Assembly (NCBI GenBank): GCA_947450745.1
Contig: CANFYD010000298.1
Span: 1 to 5,475 of the forward strand
Source: Burkholderiales bacterium
Lineage (GTDB): Bacteria > Pseudomonadota > Gammaproteobacteria > Burkholderiales > Burkholderiaceae_C
Length of the DNA stretch: 5,475 nt
Direction: 5' to 3'
The position numbers and the translations under genes are program-made. The stretch's first letter is position 1; every line of letters begins with the position of its first letter. The notes beneath the pieces were generated by a model. It searched no databases. It had not been told where the DNA came from and saw nothing but the letters and a program-made list of their open reading frames with translations. Shown here piece by piece: positions 1 through 5,475 of the stretch.

Positions 1-152
1 CCGCCGTCACCGCCGCCGCACCCACCTGGGCCGCCGGGGCCAGCACGCCGATCAGCTTGCCCGCCGATGGGCAGCAATACCGCTACAAAACCTTCGAGAC
101 GACAGTCCCGTTGCGCAACGTGGCTTGGCAAGGAGTGTTGCAGGGATGTTAA
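1..152 (+). CDS. pilW: PilW-family minor pilin, C-terminal end only (5' truncated by window)
   Basis: Only the last 49 residues are visible, read from base 3 to a TAA stop at 150-152. The fragment starts with a low-complexity Ala/Pro/Thr stretch and ends with a beta-strand segment containing RYKTFETTVPLRN, the type of C-terminal strand (aromatic-x-Thr-Thr-Val-x-Leu-Arg-Asn) that closes many PilW and other minor pilins. The final residue before the stop is Cys. Position supports the call: in type IV pilus minor-pilin operons pilW precedes pilX and pilY1. PilW is an inner-membrane pseudopilin-like subunit that joins the priming complex for pilus assembly. The N-terminal methylation motif that would settle the family lies outside the window, so another minor pilin cannot be excluded. 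The stop overlaps the pilX start by 7 bases, suggesting translational coupling. Confidence 0.8.
   Translation, partial: AVTAAAPTWAAGASTPISLPADGQQYRYKTFETTVPLRNVAWQGVLQGC
130..135 (+). promoter_or_regulatory. Ribosome binding site of pilX
   Basis: AAGGAG is a strong Shine-Dalgarno match lying inside the end of pilW, 10 bases before ATG at 146. It decides the pilX start: an in-frame TTG at 125 lies upstream of this site and so cannot use it. Confidence 0.75.
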
Positions 153-796
153 AAACTCGTCCGCCAATCGTCGGGGTCGGCCCGCGCTTGCCGCAACGCG
201 GCGTGGTGCTGCTGCTGTCCATCATCGTGCTGGTCGCGATGTCGCTGGCCGCCATCGGCCTGATGCGCTCGGTGCTGACCAGCAACCGAGTGGCCACCAA
301 TCTGGCGTTTCAGCAATCGGCGACCCAGTCGGCCGATGTAGGCATTGAAACAGCCGTCGCCTGGCTGGAGCAGAAGTCGCGCGAACTGGCGACCGAAAGC
401 CCGCCGGTGCTGGCCAACACGCTGTTCGGCAATCTGTCCGCAGGTGGCGGCCGCTTGAACTACCTGGCCAGGCGGGAAGACCCGGGTGTCGGCCAGACCT
501 GGGAGGCCTTCTGGGCCGGCACGCTGGTTGCCAACAACCAGGTCAACAACCTGGCCGTCGACGCAGCGGGCAACCAGGTCTCCTTTGCCATTCACCGGCT
601 CTGCAACACGGTGGGCGATGCGCTGAACAGCGCTTGCGAAGCCTCGACCTCACTCGGTGCCTCCGTGCAGACCAGCAGCAAATCCGGCGGTGCGGTCAAG
701 TTGCAAGTGCCCAGCCAGACTTATTACCGCATCACCGTGCGCGTGCAAGGCCCGCGCAATGCGGTCAGCTTTGTGCAAGCCGTCGTCGCAATGTGA
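146..796 (+). CDS. pilX: PilX, type IV pilus minor pilin
   Basis: The product is 216 residues. PilX is a minor pilin that works with PilV, PilW, PilE and PilY1 in the inner-membrane priming complex and is found at the pilus tip. The N-terminus is a short basic leader ending QRG (residues 17-19), followed by a hydrophobic helix (about 20-40), which fits prepilin peptidase cleavage after Gly19. The next segment, TSNRVATNLAFQQSATQSAD (about 46-65), is the conserved N-terminal block of the PilX family, with the GxExAxxWL pattern just after. Mature position 5 is Leu24, not Glu; this is common for PilX. The globular part has two cysteines, C153 and C164, which could form a disulfide, and ends in a beta-strand block (YYRITVRVQGPRNAVSFVQA). 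ATG 146 is chosen over TTG 125 because of the AAGGAG site and the better leader. It overlaps pilW by 7 bases and lies 29 bases before pilY1. Confidence 0.92.
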   Translation: MLKTRPPIVGVGPRLPQRGVVLLLSIIVLVAMSLAAIGLMRSVLTSNRVATNLAFQQSATQSADVGIETAVAWLEQKSRELATESPPVLANTLFGNLSAGGGRLNYLARREDPGVGQTWEAFWAGTLVANNQVNNLAVDAAGNQVSFAIHRLCNTVGDALNSACEASTSLGASVQTSSKSGGAVKLQVPSQTYYRITVRVQGPRNAVSFVQAVVAM

Positions 797-816
797 CGTG
801 CCCCAAGACAGCAAAT

Positions 817-820
817 GAGG
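817..820 (+). promoter_or_regulatory. Ribosome binding site of pilY1
   Basis: GAGG lies 5 bases before ATG 826 in the 29-base gap after pilX. It is a short but plausible Shine-Dalgarno site. No comparable site precedes the internal in-frame ATG at 907, which favours 826 as the start. Confidence 0.55.
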
Positions 821-825
821 TTGCC

Positions 826-3800
826 ATGAAGTCATTTTTTTCACCCCTCGGGCTTGTCCGCAGCGGCAGCATCCAGCATTTGCAGCGCATCCAGCGCAGC
901 CAGCGCATGCGCCGCCTCACGCTCCAGCTGGCTCTGCTGCTCGGTGCCGTGCTGAGCCTCGCCGCCGCGCCGGCCCGCGCCGCCACGACCGACATCTCCA
1001 CCGCGCCGCTGCTCGTGGCCTCGCCCAGCAGCGTGAAGGCCAACCTGCTGTTCATCCTGGACGACTCCGGCTCGATGGGCTGGGACTTCATGCCCGACCA
1101 CATCGCCAGCAGCGTGTGCCGGTCGGCCGGGGCGACCGGCACCACCAGCGGCAGCTTCAGCAGCCCTTGCTGCCGGAATGCGAATGGCAACGGCTTGAGC
1201 AGCAATGCCTGCTGGATCGACACCGCGCCGTTCGGCAGTTGGCGCGGCCACCCGCCCTTTCTGAGCGCCAGCTTCAACGGCATGGCCTACAACCCCGCCA
1301 CGCGCTATTTGCCGCCGGTGGATGCCACCGGCACCGACTACGCCTCGCAGACCTCCGCCAACACCAGCGCCTGGACCAGCGTTCGCATCGATGCCTACCA
1401 AGTGCAGAACAGCAACTCCATCAATCTGCTCACCAGCTACCCGGACACCGCCTGGTGCACCGACACCAACTACACCAACTGCCTGCGCAACGGCAACTAT
1501 GTCTTGCCCGGCACGGTGGGCGGCAACAACTACACCGTCTTTCGGGAGACCACGGCCAGCGGCAACGGATTGATGGCCGTCGGCGCACCGAACGCCGCCA
1601 CCACCGAGGCACGCAGCTGGGGTCCGCATTACTACAACATCCTGCCGTCCGAATATTGCGACTCCGACAACCTGCGCAATTGCCAAGCGTCGGCGTCAGG
1701 CGGGTTCACCTTCCCGGCACCGGTGCGCTGGTGTGACAGCGACACGAATGCCCGCGCCAGCACACCAGCCGCCGGGTCTTGCCAAGCCGTGCGGACCGGC
1801 ACTTACGCACAACTCCGCTACCCGACCAAATACTTCAGCGCGGCGACCGCAGGCTCGGCGGCCGTGGCGGAAACTCGCGCAACGGTGAACTTCACACTCA
1901 GCGACCCCAGCTGCGCCCTGGTCGTTACGGCGGTGAGGGTCAACGGCATCAATCTGCTGTCAGCCAACACCACAAGCACCAGCAACCGGGACACGCTGGG
2001 CCAGTCCATCGCTTCGAGCATCAACGCAGGATCGACCGGCTATGCCGTCACGACATCCTCGGGCGGCGAGAAGGTCAAGATCACCGCGCCGGCCGGGGCC
2101 AATATCAATGCGGCCACCGTGAGCTTCACGCGCACGCCGTCCACTTGCACGCTGAACGTCAACGCCAGCACACCCGTCTTCAGCGGCTACGTCGCTGCAG
2201 TGAGCGCCGTGCCGGCCACCGCAGCGGGCTTCCCCGGCAGCTTCGAGCGCGTGGACATCATCCCGGCGCGCACCAGCTACCCCAAGACCAGCAGCCGCAC
2301 CGACTGCGCCGGAGCCAGTTGCAGCTACGCCGAAGAAATGACCAATTTCGCCAACTGGTGGGCTTACTACCACACGCGCATGCAATCGATGAAGTCATCG
2401 GCCACGCGCGCTTTCGCACCGGTGGCGAACAACCGGCGCGTCGGTTATCTGAGCATCAACAACAACACCGGGACCGATTTCCTCAATCTCGACACCTTCG
2501 AGAGCACGCAAAAAACCACTTGGTTCAGCAAGTTGACCCGTGCCAGGCCCAACAGTTCCACGCCACTGCGCACCGCTCTCTCCACCGCCGGCAGGCTGTA
2601 TGGCGGCCGGCTCAATGGCGGCAGCCTGAACGGCAGCACGGTCAAAGACCCAATGCTTTATTCCTGCCAGCGCAACTTCACCATCCTGTCCACCGACGGC
2701 TTCTGGAACGAAAGCAGCAACCCTAACCAGTTGGACGGCAGCACCGACATCGGCAACCAGGATGGCAGCTTGCCCCGCCCCCGCTTGGACGGCACAGCCA
2801 CCGGCAACACACTGGCGGACGTGGCGGCCTACTACGTGGAAACGGACTCGCGCAACGGCACGACCGGCACCGCCGCCTGCAAGAGCAATGGCACCGGTGA
2901 CGACGTTTGCGGCAACAGCACCGACCTAGCCACCAAACCGAACGAAAAACAGGTGATGAAGACCTTCACCCTGGGCTTGGGGGCTTCGGGCTATATGCAG
3001 TTCCGCCCCGGCTACCTGAGCGATGCGAGCGGCGACTATTACGCCGTCAAGGAAGGCGTGACCGCCAACCCCTCGGCCGGCATCTGCAGTTGGCAAGCCA
3101 GCGGCAGCTGCAACTGGCCGGTGCCGGTGAACAACACGCTGACCACCATCGACGACTTGTGGCACACGGCCGTCAATGGCGGCGGCACTTACTTCAGCGC
3201 GTCCGACCCGACCTCGATGTTCACTGGCCTGGCCGTCGCTTTGGCCGCCATCGACGTGCAGACCAAGGCCGCTGCGGCCGCCACCACCAGCAACCCGAAT
3301 GTGGCGGCAGGCGACAACCAGCTGTTCGTCTCCAACTTCAGCTCGGGCGAATGGTCGGGCGACCTGATCAGCCAGCGCATCGACGTCGAACTGGGCACGG
3401 TGAACGCCCTGCAGAGCGATTGGTCGGCGCGCGACCTGATCAATGCCAACACCGGCCGCACGCTCTACATGTTCTCGGCCGCAGCGGACAAAAAGCGCAA
3501 GCCGTTCGACTGGGGCAATTTGACGGTCGATGAGCGCGCCAATTTCTCGCTCAGCTACATCACGACCGCCGGCCGCGCGCTGAGCCAGTTCTGCAGCTTC
3601 GGCATCTATTGCGTCTCGGCCACCGATCAAGCGGCAGCGGCCGGCCAAGCGCTGGTCAACTTCATCCGTGGCGAGCGCAGCAATGAGGGTGAAATCAGCC
3701 AGCCGGAGCGCTACTTCCGCCAGCGTGTGCATTTGCTGGGCGACATCGTCAGCTCCGAAGCCGTCTACGTGAAGCAGGCAGCTTTCAATTACACGGCACC

Positions 3801-5175
3801 GGGTTATGCCGCCCACAAAACGGCCGTCAGCACCCGCACGGGCATGGTCTACGTCGGGGCCAACGACGGCATGCTGCACGCCATCAATGCCGAAACGGGC
3901 GTGGAAGTCTGGGCCTTCGTGCCCACGCCGATGCTGGCCAAGCTGTACCGCTTGGCGGACAAGGAATACGCCACCAAGCATGAGTACTTCGTCGACGGCA
4001 CGCCGGCCGTGCAGGACATCTATGACGGCACGCAGTGGCGCACGCTCTTGGTCGGCGGGCTGGGGGCCGGTGGACGCTCGTACTACGCCATCGACGTCAC
4101 CAACCCCAGCGACCCCCAGCTGATGTGGGAATTCACCAACGACAATTTGGGCCTGACGATGGGCAAGCCCGAGATCGGACAGTTGAGCGATGGCAGTTGG
4201 GCGGTGTTCTTCGGCTCCGGCTTCAACAATGTGTCGCCCGGCGATGGTCATGGCCGCTTGTTCATCCTCAACGCGGCCGACGGCAGCTTGATCCGCAGCA
4301 TCGATACCGGCGTGGGCAGCAGCGCGACGCCGAGCGGGCTGACCCATCTGCGCGGCTGGGTGGACAACGGCGATCTGGACAACACGGTCAAGCGCGTCTA
4401 TGCCGGCGACAACTTGGGCAATGTCTGGCGCTTCGACGTCAACAACACGATCGGTGCCACAGGTTATGACGCACAGTTGCTGGCCACCCTGAAATCACCC
4501 GCAGGCGACGTGCAGCCCATCACCTCCAGGCCGGAGCTGGGCGATGTGGGCGGCATGGCGATGGTCTACATCGGCACCGGCCGCTATCTCGGCCTGACCG
4601 ACTTGGCCGACGCCACCGTGCAGTCGATCTACGCCATCAAGGACCGCTTGGACACGCAGAACTTCGGCAACCCGCGCACGCCGGTCAACAAGTTCGTCGC
4701 ACAAGTGCTGACTGTCGGCGTTTGCCCGGCGGGCAGCACCGTGTGCAGCGCCGGCTCGGACGTGCGCTTGAACGCCACGCCCAACCCGGTCAACCTGTCG
4801 GTCGACGGCGGTTGGTATGTCGACCTGCCGGAAAGCCATGAACGCGTCAACACCGACCCGCAATTGGCGCTGGGCACGCTGGTGGTCAACTCCAACGTGA
4901 TCGAGTCAGGCAATGTCTGCAAAGTGGGCGGATCCAGCTATGCCAACTTTCTGGACTACCGCACCGGCGCACCGATCTCGGTCTCCAAGGGCGTGGTCAG
5001 CGTGTCGCTCGGCGACGCCATTGCCACCCGCCCGGCCTTGGTGAAGCTGCCCAACAACAAGGTGATCAGCGTCAGCCGCTTGTCAGACAACCGCACGGTC
5101 GCGACGCCCACGCCGGTGGAGCCCAGCTTGTCCACCACCCGCCGCTTGTCCTGGCGGGATCTGATCCAGAACTGA
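826..5175 (+). CDS. pilY1: PilY1, type IV pilus tip adhesin / biogenesis factor
   Basis: The product is 1449 residues, somewhat longer than the roughly 1160-residue Pseudomonas PilY1. It is exported and placed at the pilus tip, where the family acts in adhesion, surface sensing and balancing pilus extension against retraction. In order: signal peptide (1-52); von Willebrand A-like domain with MIDAS D79-x-S81-x-S83, T579 and D624; Cys-rich insertion (about 93-480); family blocks EEMTNFANWWAYYHTRM (503-519), FTILSTDGFWN (618-628) and DDLWHTAVNGGGTYFSA (776-792); then the C-terminal propeller with GDIVSSEAVYV (972-982), VYVGANDGMLHAIN (1008-1021), YFVDGTPAVQD (from 1054) and YAGDNLGNVWRFD (1192-1204). 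It ends in RRLSWRDLIQN, a typical family terminus. There are 24 cysteines. The reading frame is intact. ATG 826 is preferred for its GAGG site; ATG 907 (residue 28) would also leave a signal peptide. Family identity is very secure, fine function is inferred. Confidence 0.97.
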   Translation: MKSFFSPLGLVRSGSIQHLQRIQRSQRMRRLTLQLALLLGAVLSLAAAPARAATTDISTAPLLVASPSSVKANLLFILDDSGSMGWDFMPDHIASSVCRSAGATGTTSGSFSSPCCRNANGNGLSSNACWIDTAPFGSWRGHPPFLSASFNGMAYNPATRYLPPVDATGTDYASQTSANTSAWTSVRIDAYQVQNSNSINLLTSYPDTAWCTDTNYTNCLRNGNYVLPGTVGGNNYTVFRETTASGNGLMAVGAPNAATTEARSWGPHYYNILPSEYCDSDNLRNCQASASGGFTFPAPVRWCDSDTNARASTPAAGSCQAVRTGTYAQLRYPTKYFSAATAGSAAVAETRATVNFTLSDPSCALVVTAVRVNGINLLSANTTSTSNRDTLGQSIASSINAGSTGYAVTTSSGGEKVKITAPAGANINAATVSFTRTPSTCTLNVNASTPVFSGYVAAVSAVPATAAGFPGSFERVDIIPARTSYPKTSSRTDCAGASCSYAEEMTNFANWWAYYHTRMQSMKSSATRAFAPVANNRRVGYLSINNNTGTDFLNLDTFESTQKTTWFSKLTRARPNSSTPLRTALSTAGRLYGGRLNGGSLNGSTVKDPMLYSCQRNFTILSTDGFWNESSNPNQLDGSTDIGNQDGSLPRPRLDGTATGNTLADVAAYYVETDSRNGTTGTAACKSNGTGDDVCGNSTDLATKPNEKQVMKTFTLGLGASGYMQFRPGYLSDASGDYYAVKEGVTANPSAGICSWQASGSCNWPVPVNNTLTTIDDLWHTAVNGGGTYFSASDPTSMFTGLAVALAAIDVQTKAAAAATTSNPNVAAGDNQLFVSNFSSGEWSGDLISQRIDVELGTVNALQSDWSARDLINANTGRTLYMFSAAADKKRKPFDWGNLTVDERANFSLSYITTAGRALSQFCSFGIYCVSATDQAAAAGQALVNFIRGERSNEGEISQPERYFRQRVHLLGDIVSSEAVYVKQAAFNYTAPGYAAHKTAVSTRTGMVYVGANDGMLHAINAETGVEVWAFVPTPMLAKLYRLADKEYATKHEYFVDGTPAVQDIYDGTQWRTLLVGGLGAGGRSYYAIDVTNPSDPQLMWEFTNDNLGLTMGKPEIGQLSDGSWAVFFGSGFNNVSPGDGHGRLFILNAADGSLIRSIDTGVGSSATPSGLTHLRGWVDNGDLDNTVKRVYAGDNLGNVWRFDVNNTIGATGYDAQLLATLKSPAGDVQPITSRPELGDVGGMAMVYIGTGRYLGLTDLADATVQSIYAIKDRLDTQNFGNPRTPVNKFVAQVLTVGVCPAGSTVCSAGSDVRLNATPNPVNLSVDGGWYVDLPESHERVNTDPQLALGTLVVNSNVIESGNVCKVGGSSYANFLDYRTGAPISVSKGVVSVSLGDAIATRPALVKLPNNKVISVSRLSDNRTVATPTPVEPSLSTTRRLSWRDLIQN
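835..841 (+). repeat. T7 homopolymer in codons 4-6 of pilY1
   Basis: Seven consecutive T encode Phe4-Phe5 and the first base of Ser6. A run of this length stands out in GC-rich coding sequence. It lies right after the start codon, where slippage would frameshift the long-start product but leave initiation at ATG 907 untouched. Confidence 0.9.
874..909 (+). repeat. Four-unit 9-bp in-frame tandem repeat in the pilY1 signal-peptide region
   Basis: The units are CAGCATTTG, CAGCGCATC, CAGCGCAGC and CAGCGCATG, encoding QHL-QRI-QRS-QRM (residues 17-28). The last three share CAGCGCA at exactly 9-base spacing (883, 892, 901). The unit length is a multiple of three, so copy-number change would alter the n-region length without breaking the frame. 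The final codon is the internal ATG at 907. Confidence 0.85.
1036..3240 (+). other. PilY1 von Willebrand A-like domain, split by a long insertion
   Basis: The domain spans about residues 71-805. The first strand and metal site are NLLFILDDSGSM (73-84), giving MIDAS residues D79, S81 and S83. The chain leaves the fold for about 400 residues and returns at TNFANWWAYYHTRM (506-519). T579 in SSTPLRTAL fits the MIDAS threonine and D624 in STDG fits the MIDAS aspartate. KTFTLGLG (712-719) and the TYFSA segment (788-792) fit the late strands. In the family this domain contributes to adhesion and mechanosensing. Domain limits are estimates by eye. Confidence 0.8.
1102..2265 (+). other. Cys-rich insertion inside the VWA-like domain of PilY1
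   Basis: Residues about 93-480 lie between the DxSxS strand and the next VWA block. The region holds 12 of the 24 cysteines, at 98, 115, 116, 129, 211, 219, 278, 286, 303, 319, 363 and 441. Family-typical FNGMAYNPATRYLPP is at 150-164. Two C-x7-C modules (211/219, 278/286) and a C-D-S-D motif repeated at 278 and 303 suggest paired disulfides. The region is rich in Ser, Thr, Asn and Gly, as expected of a secreted beta-rich adhesin segment. Oxidation in the periplasm is inferred. Confidence 0.65.
3643..4860 (+). other. PilY1/PilC-type C-terminal beta-propeller
   Basis: Residues about 940-1345 carry the conserved Neisseria PilC/PilY1 C-terminal region. It opens with NFIRGERSNEGE (945-956) and continues with propeller-blade strands such as MVYVGANDGMLHAIN followed by TGVEVWAFVP, a pattern like quinoprotein blades. 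Further blades are LLVGGLGAGGRSYYAIDV, WAVFFGSGFNN, VYAGDNLGNVWRFDV and MVYIGTGRYLG. In Pseudomonas this region folds as a propeller that binds calcium and controls retraction. The calcium loop here looks altered (see findings). Confidence 0.85.
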
Positions 5176-5179
5176 GCGC

Positions 5180-5475
5180 ATGGCCAGCCCGTCAGCATCA
5201 CCGCGCGCCGCACTAGCCGCAGGGCTCTGGCCCTGCCTGCTGCTGGCCGTTCTGCTGCATGGGCTGGTGTGGTTCGCGCTGGGCCAGCCGAAGCCAGCGC
5301 ACAGCCAGGCGGGGGGTACTCGGCTGGCCAGCCTGCAAATCGTGCAGCGGCCCGCAGCCAGGTTGATCTCGCCGGCCACGCTGCAGTCGGAGCCGCAGCC
5401 GCTGGTGGCGGCAAAACCCGACTCGGGCGTGCACCAGAACCCAAGCCCGCAAGCGAGGACCGAGCGAGAGGTCGA
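5180..5475 (+). CDS. TonB-like single-pass membrane protein, N-terminal part (3' truncated by window)
   Basis: Ninety-eight residues are visible from ATG 5180 and the frame stays open to the end of the window. The N-terminus is short and cytoplasmic, followed by one hydrophobic segment (about residues 12-35) containing WPCLLLAVLLHGLVWFAL. The LLHG within it resembles the membrane helix of TonB, which has an essential His followed by Gly; the Ser four residues before that His in E. coli TonB is Ala23 here. After the membrane come SLQIVQ, comparable to the first periplasmic strand of TonB proteins, and a Pro/Gln/Ala-rich stretch that would fit a periplasmic linker. The start is 4 bases after the pilY1 stop with only a weak GAG before it, so coupling to pilY1 translation is likely. 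The C-terminal domain that would decide between TonB, a GspC/PilP-like assembly protein or something else is not visible. The existence of the gene is more certain than its name. Confidence 0.6.
   Translation, partial: MASPSASPRAALAAGLWPCLLLAVLLHGLVWFALGQPKPAHSQAGGTRLASLQIVQRPAARLISPATLQSEPQPLVAAKPDSGVHQNPSPQARTEREV
5219..5236 (+). other. 7-bp GC-rich hairpin near the start of the last gene
   Basis: GCAGGGC and GCCCTGC flank the loop TCTG in a perfect 7-bp stem, about 40 bases inside the last open reading frame. No T-tract follows, so it is not a typical intrinsic terminator. It could attenuate or stabilise the mRNA after pilY1, or be chance in GC-rich coding sequence. Confidence 0.4.

Larger units (their letters stand above)
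826..981 (+). other. PilY1 signal peptide with unusually long n-region
   Basis: Residues 1-30 form a polar, basic n-region rich in Gln and Arg, residues 31-47 are the hydrophobic core (LTLQLALLLGAVLSLAA), and APARA at 48-52 is a good signal peptidase I site with cleavage after Ala52. No lipobox Cys is present, so this is not a lipoprotein. If translation instead began at ATG 907, the signal peptide would be an ordinary 25 residues starting MRR. Confidence 0.8.

Noticed and set aside
125..145. TTG 125 as the pilX start
   Set aside because: It lies upstream of the AAGGAG site, whereas ATG 146 lies 10 bases after that site and gives a normal prepilin leader.
634..825. In-frame upstream extension of pilY1 to TTG 634
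   Set aside because: It runs inside pilX, gives a Gln/Arg-rich off-frame peptide and would bury the signal peptide; ATG 826 has a ribosome site.
841..1686. Open frame on the - strand (281 codons) opposite the start of pilY1
   Set aside because: Low-complexity Ala/Gly/Val/Arg product, no family motif, no ribosome site noticed, fully opposite the secure pilY1 frame.
1779..2726. Overlapping + strand open frame inside pilY1 (315 codons)
   Set aside because: Its product is dominated by Arg, Gln and His, as for an off-frame reading of pilY1; no recognisable domain.
2926..4347. Long open frame on the - strand (473 codons) opposite pilY1
   Set aside because: It lies wholly antisense to well-conserved PilY1 sequence; its translation is Ala/Gly/Arg/Asp/His-rich with no recognisable motif. 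Long antisense frames are expected in GC-rich genes.
5219..5236. Transcription terminator after pilY1
   Set aside because: The hairpin is within the following open reading frame and has no T-run after it.
4956..5444. Open frames on the - strand across the pilY1 end and the last gene
   Set aside because: Arg/Ala/Pro-rich translations without motifs, opposite the conserved PilY1 C-terminus and the coupled downstream gene on the + strand.

Overview
The window looks like a piece of a type IV pilus minor-pilin operon from a GC-rich betaproteobacterium. The layout and protein motifs are those seen in Burkholderiales (inferred from wording of the motifs and base composition; no database search was possible). 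All supported genes lie on the + strand and are packed end to end: the 3' end of a pilW-like gene (to 152), pilX (146-796), pilY1 (826-5175), and the 5' part of a further gene (5180 to the window end).

pilW and pilX overlap by 7 bases, pilX and pilY1 are separated by 29 bases, and pilY1 and the next gene by 4 bases. There is no terminator-like or promoter-like sequence between them, so one transcript is expected. PilW and PilX are minor pilins that prime pilus assembly in the inner membrane. PilY1 is a large exported protein carried at the pilus tip, where it serves adhesion, surface sensing and control of extension and retraction. About four fifths of the window is pilY1.

The PilY1 protein (1449 residues from the chosen start) has a long-n-region signal peptide, a von Willebrand A-like domain with a readable MIDAS (DxSxS, Thr, Asp) split by a roughly 400-residue Cys-rich insertion, and a C-terminal PilY1/PilC beta-propeller. 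Points worth a second look are a four-unit 9-bp in-frame tandem repeat and a T7 tract in the signal-peptide coding region, RGE where many relatives have RGD, a degenerate calcium-loop region, and a self-contained beta-rich insert.

The last, truncated gene encodes a protein with one N-terminal membrane segment that resembles the TonB N-terminus, where a pilE-type pilin gene might have been expected. I see no RNA genes, CRISPR, insertion sequences or attachment sites. Apart from the unusual details above, this is a known system, not an undescribed one.
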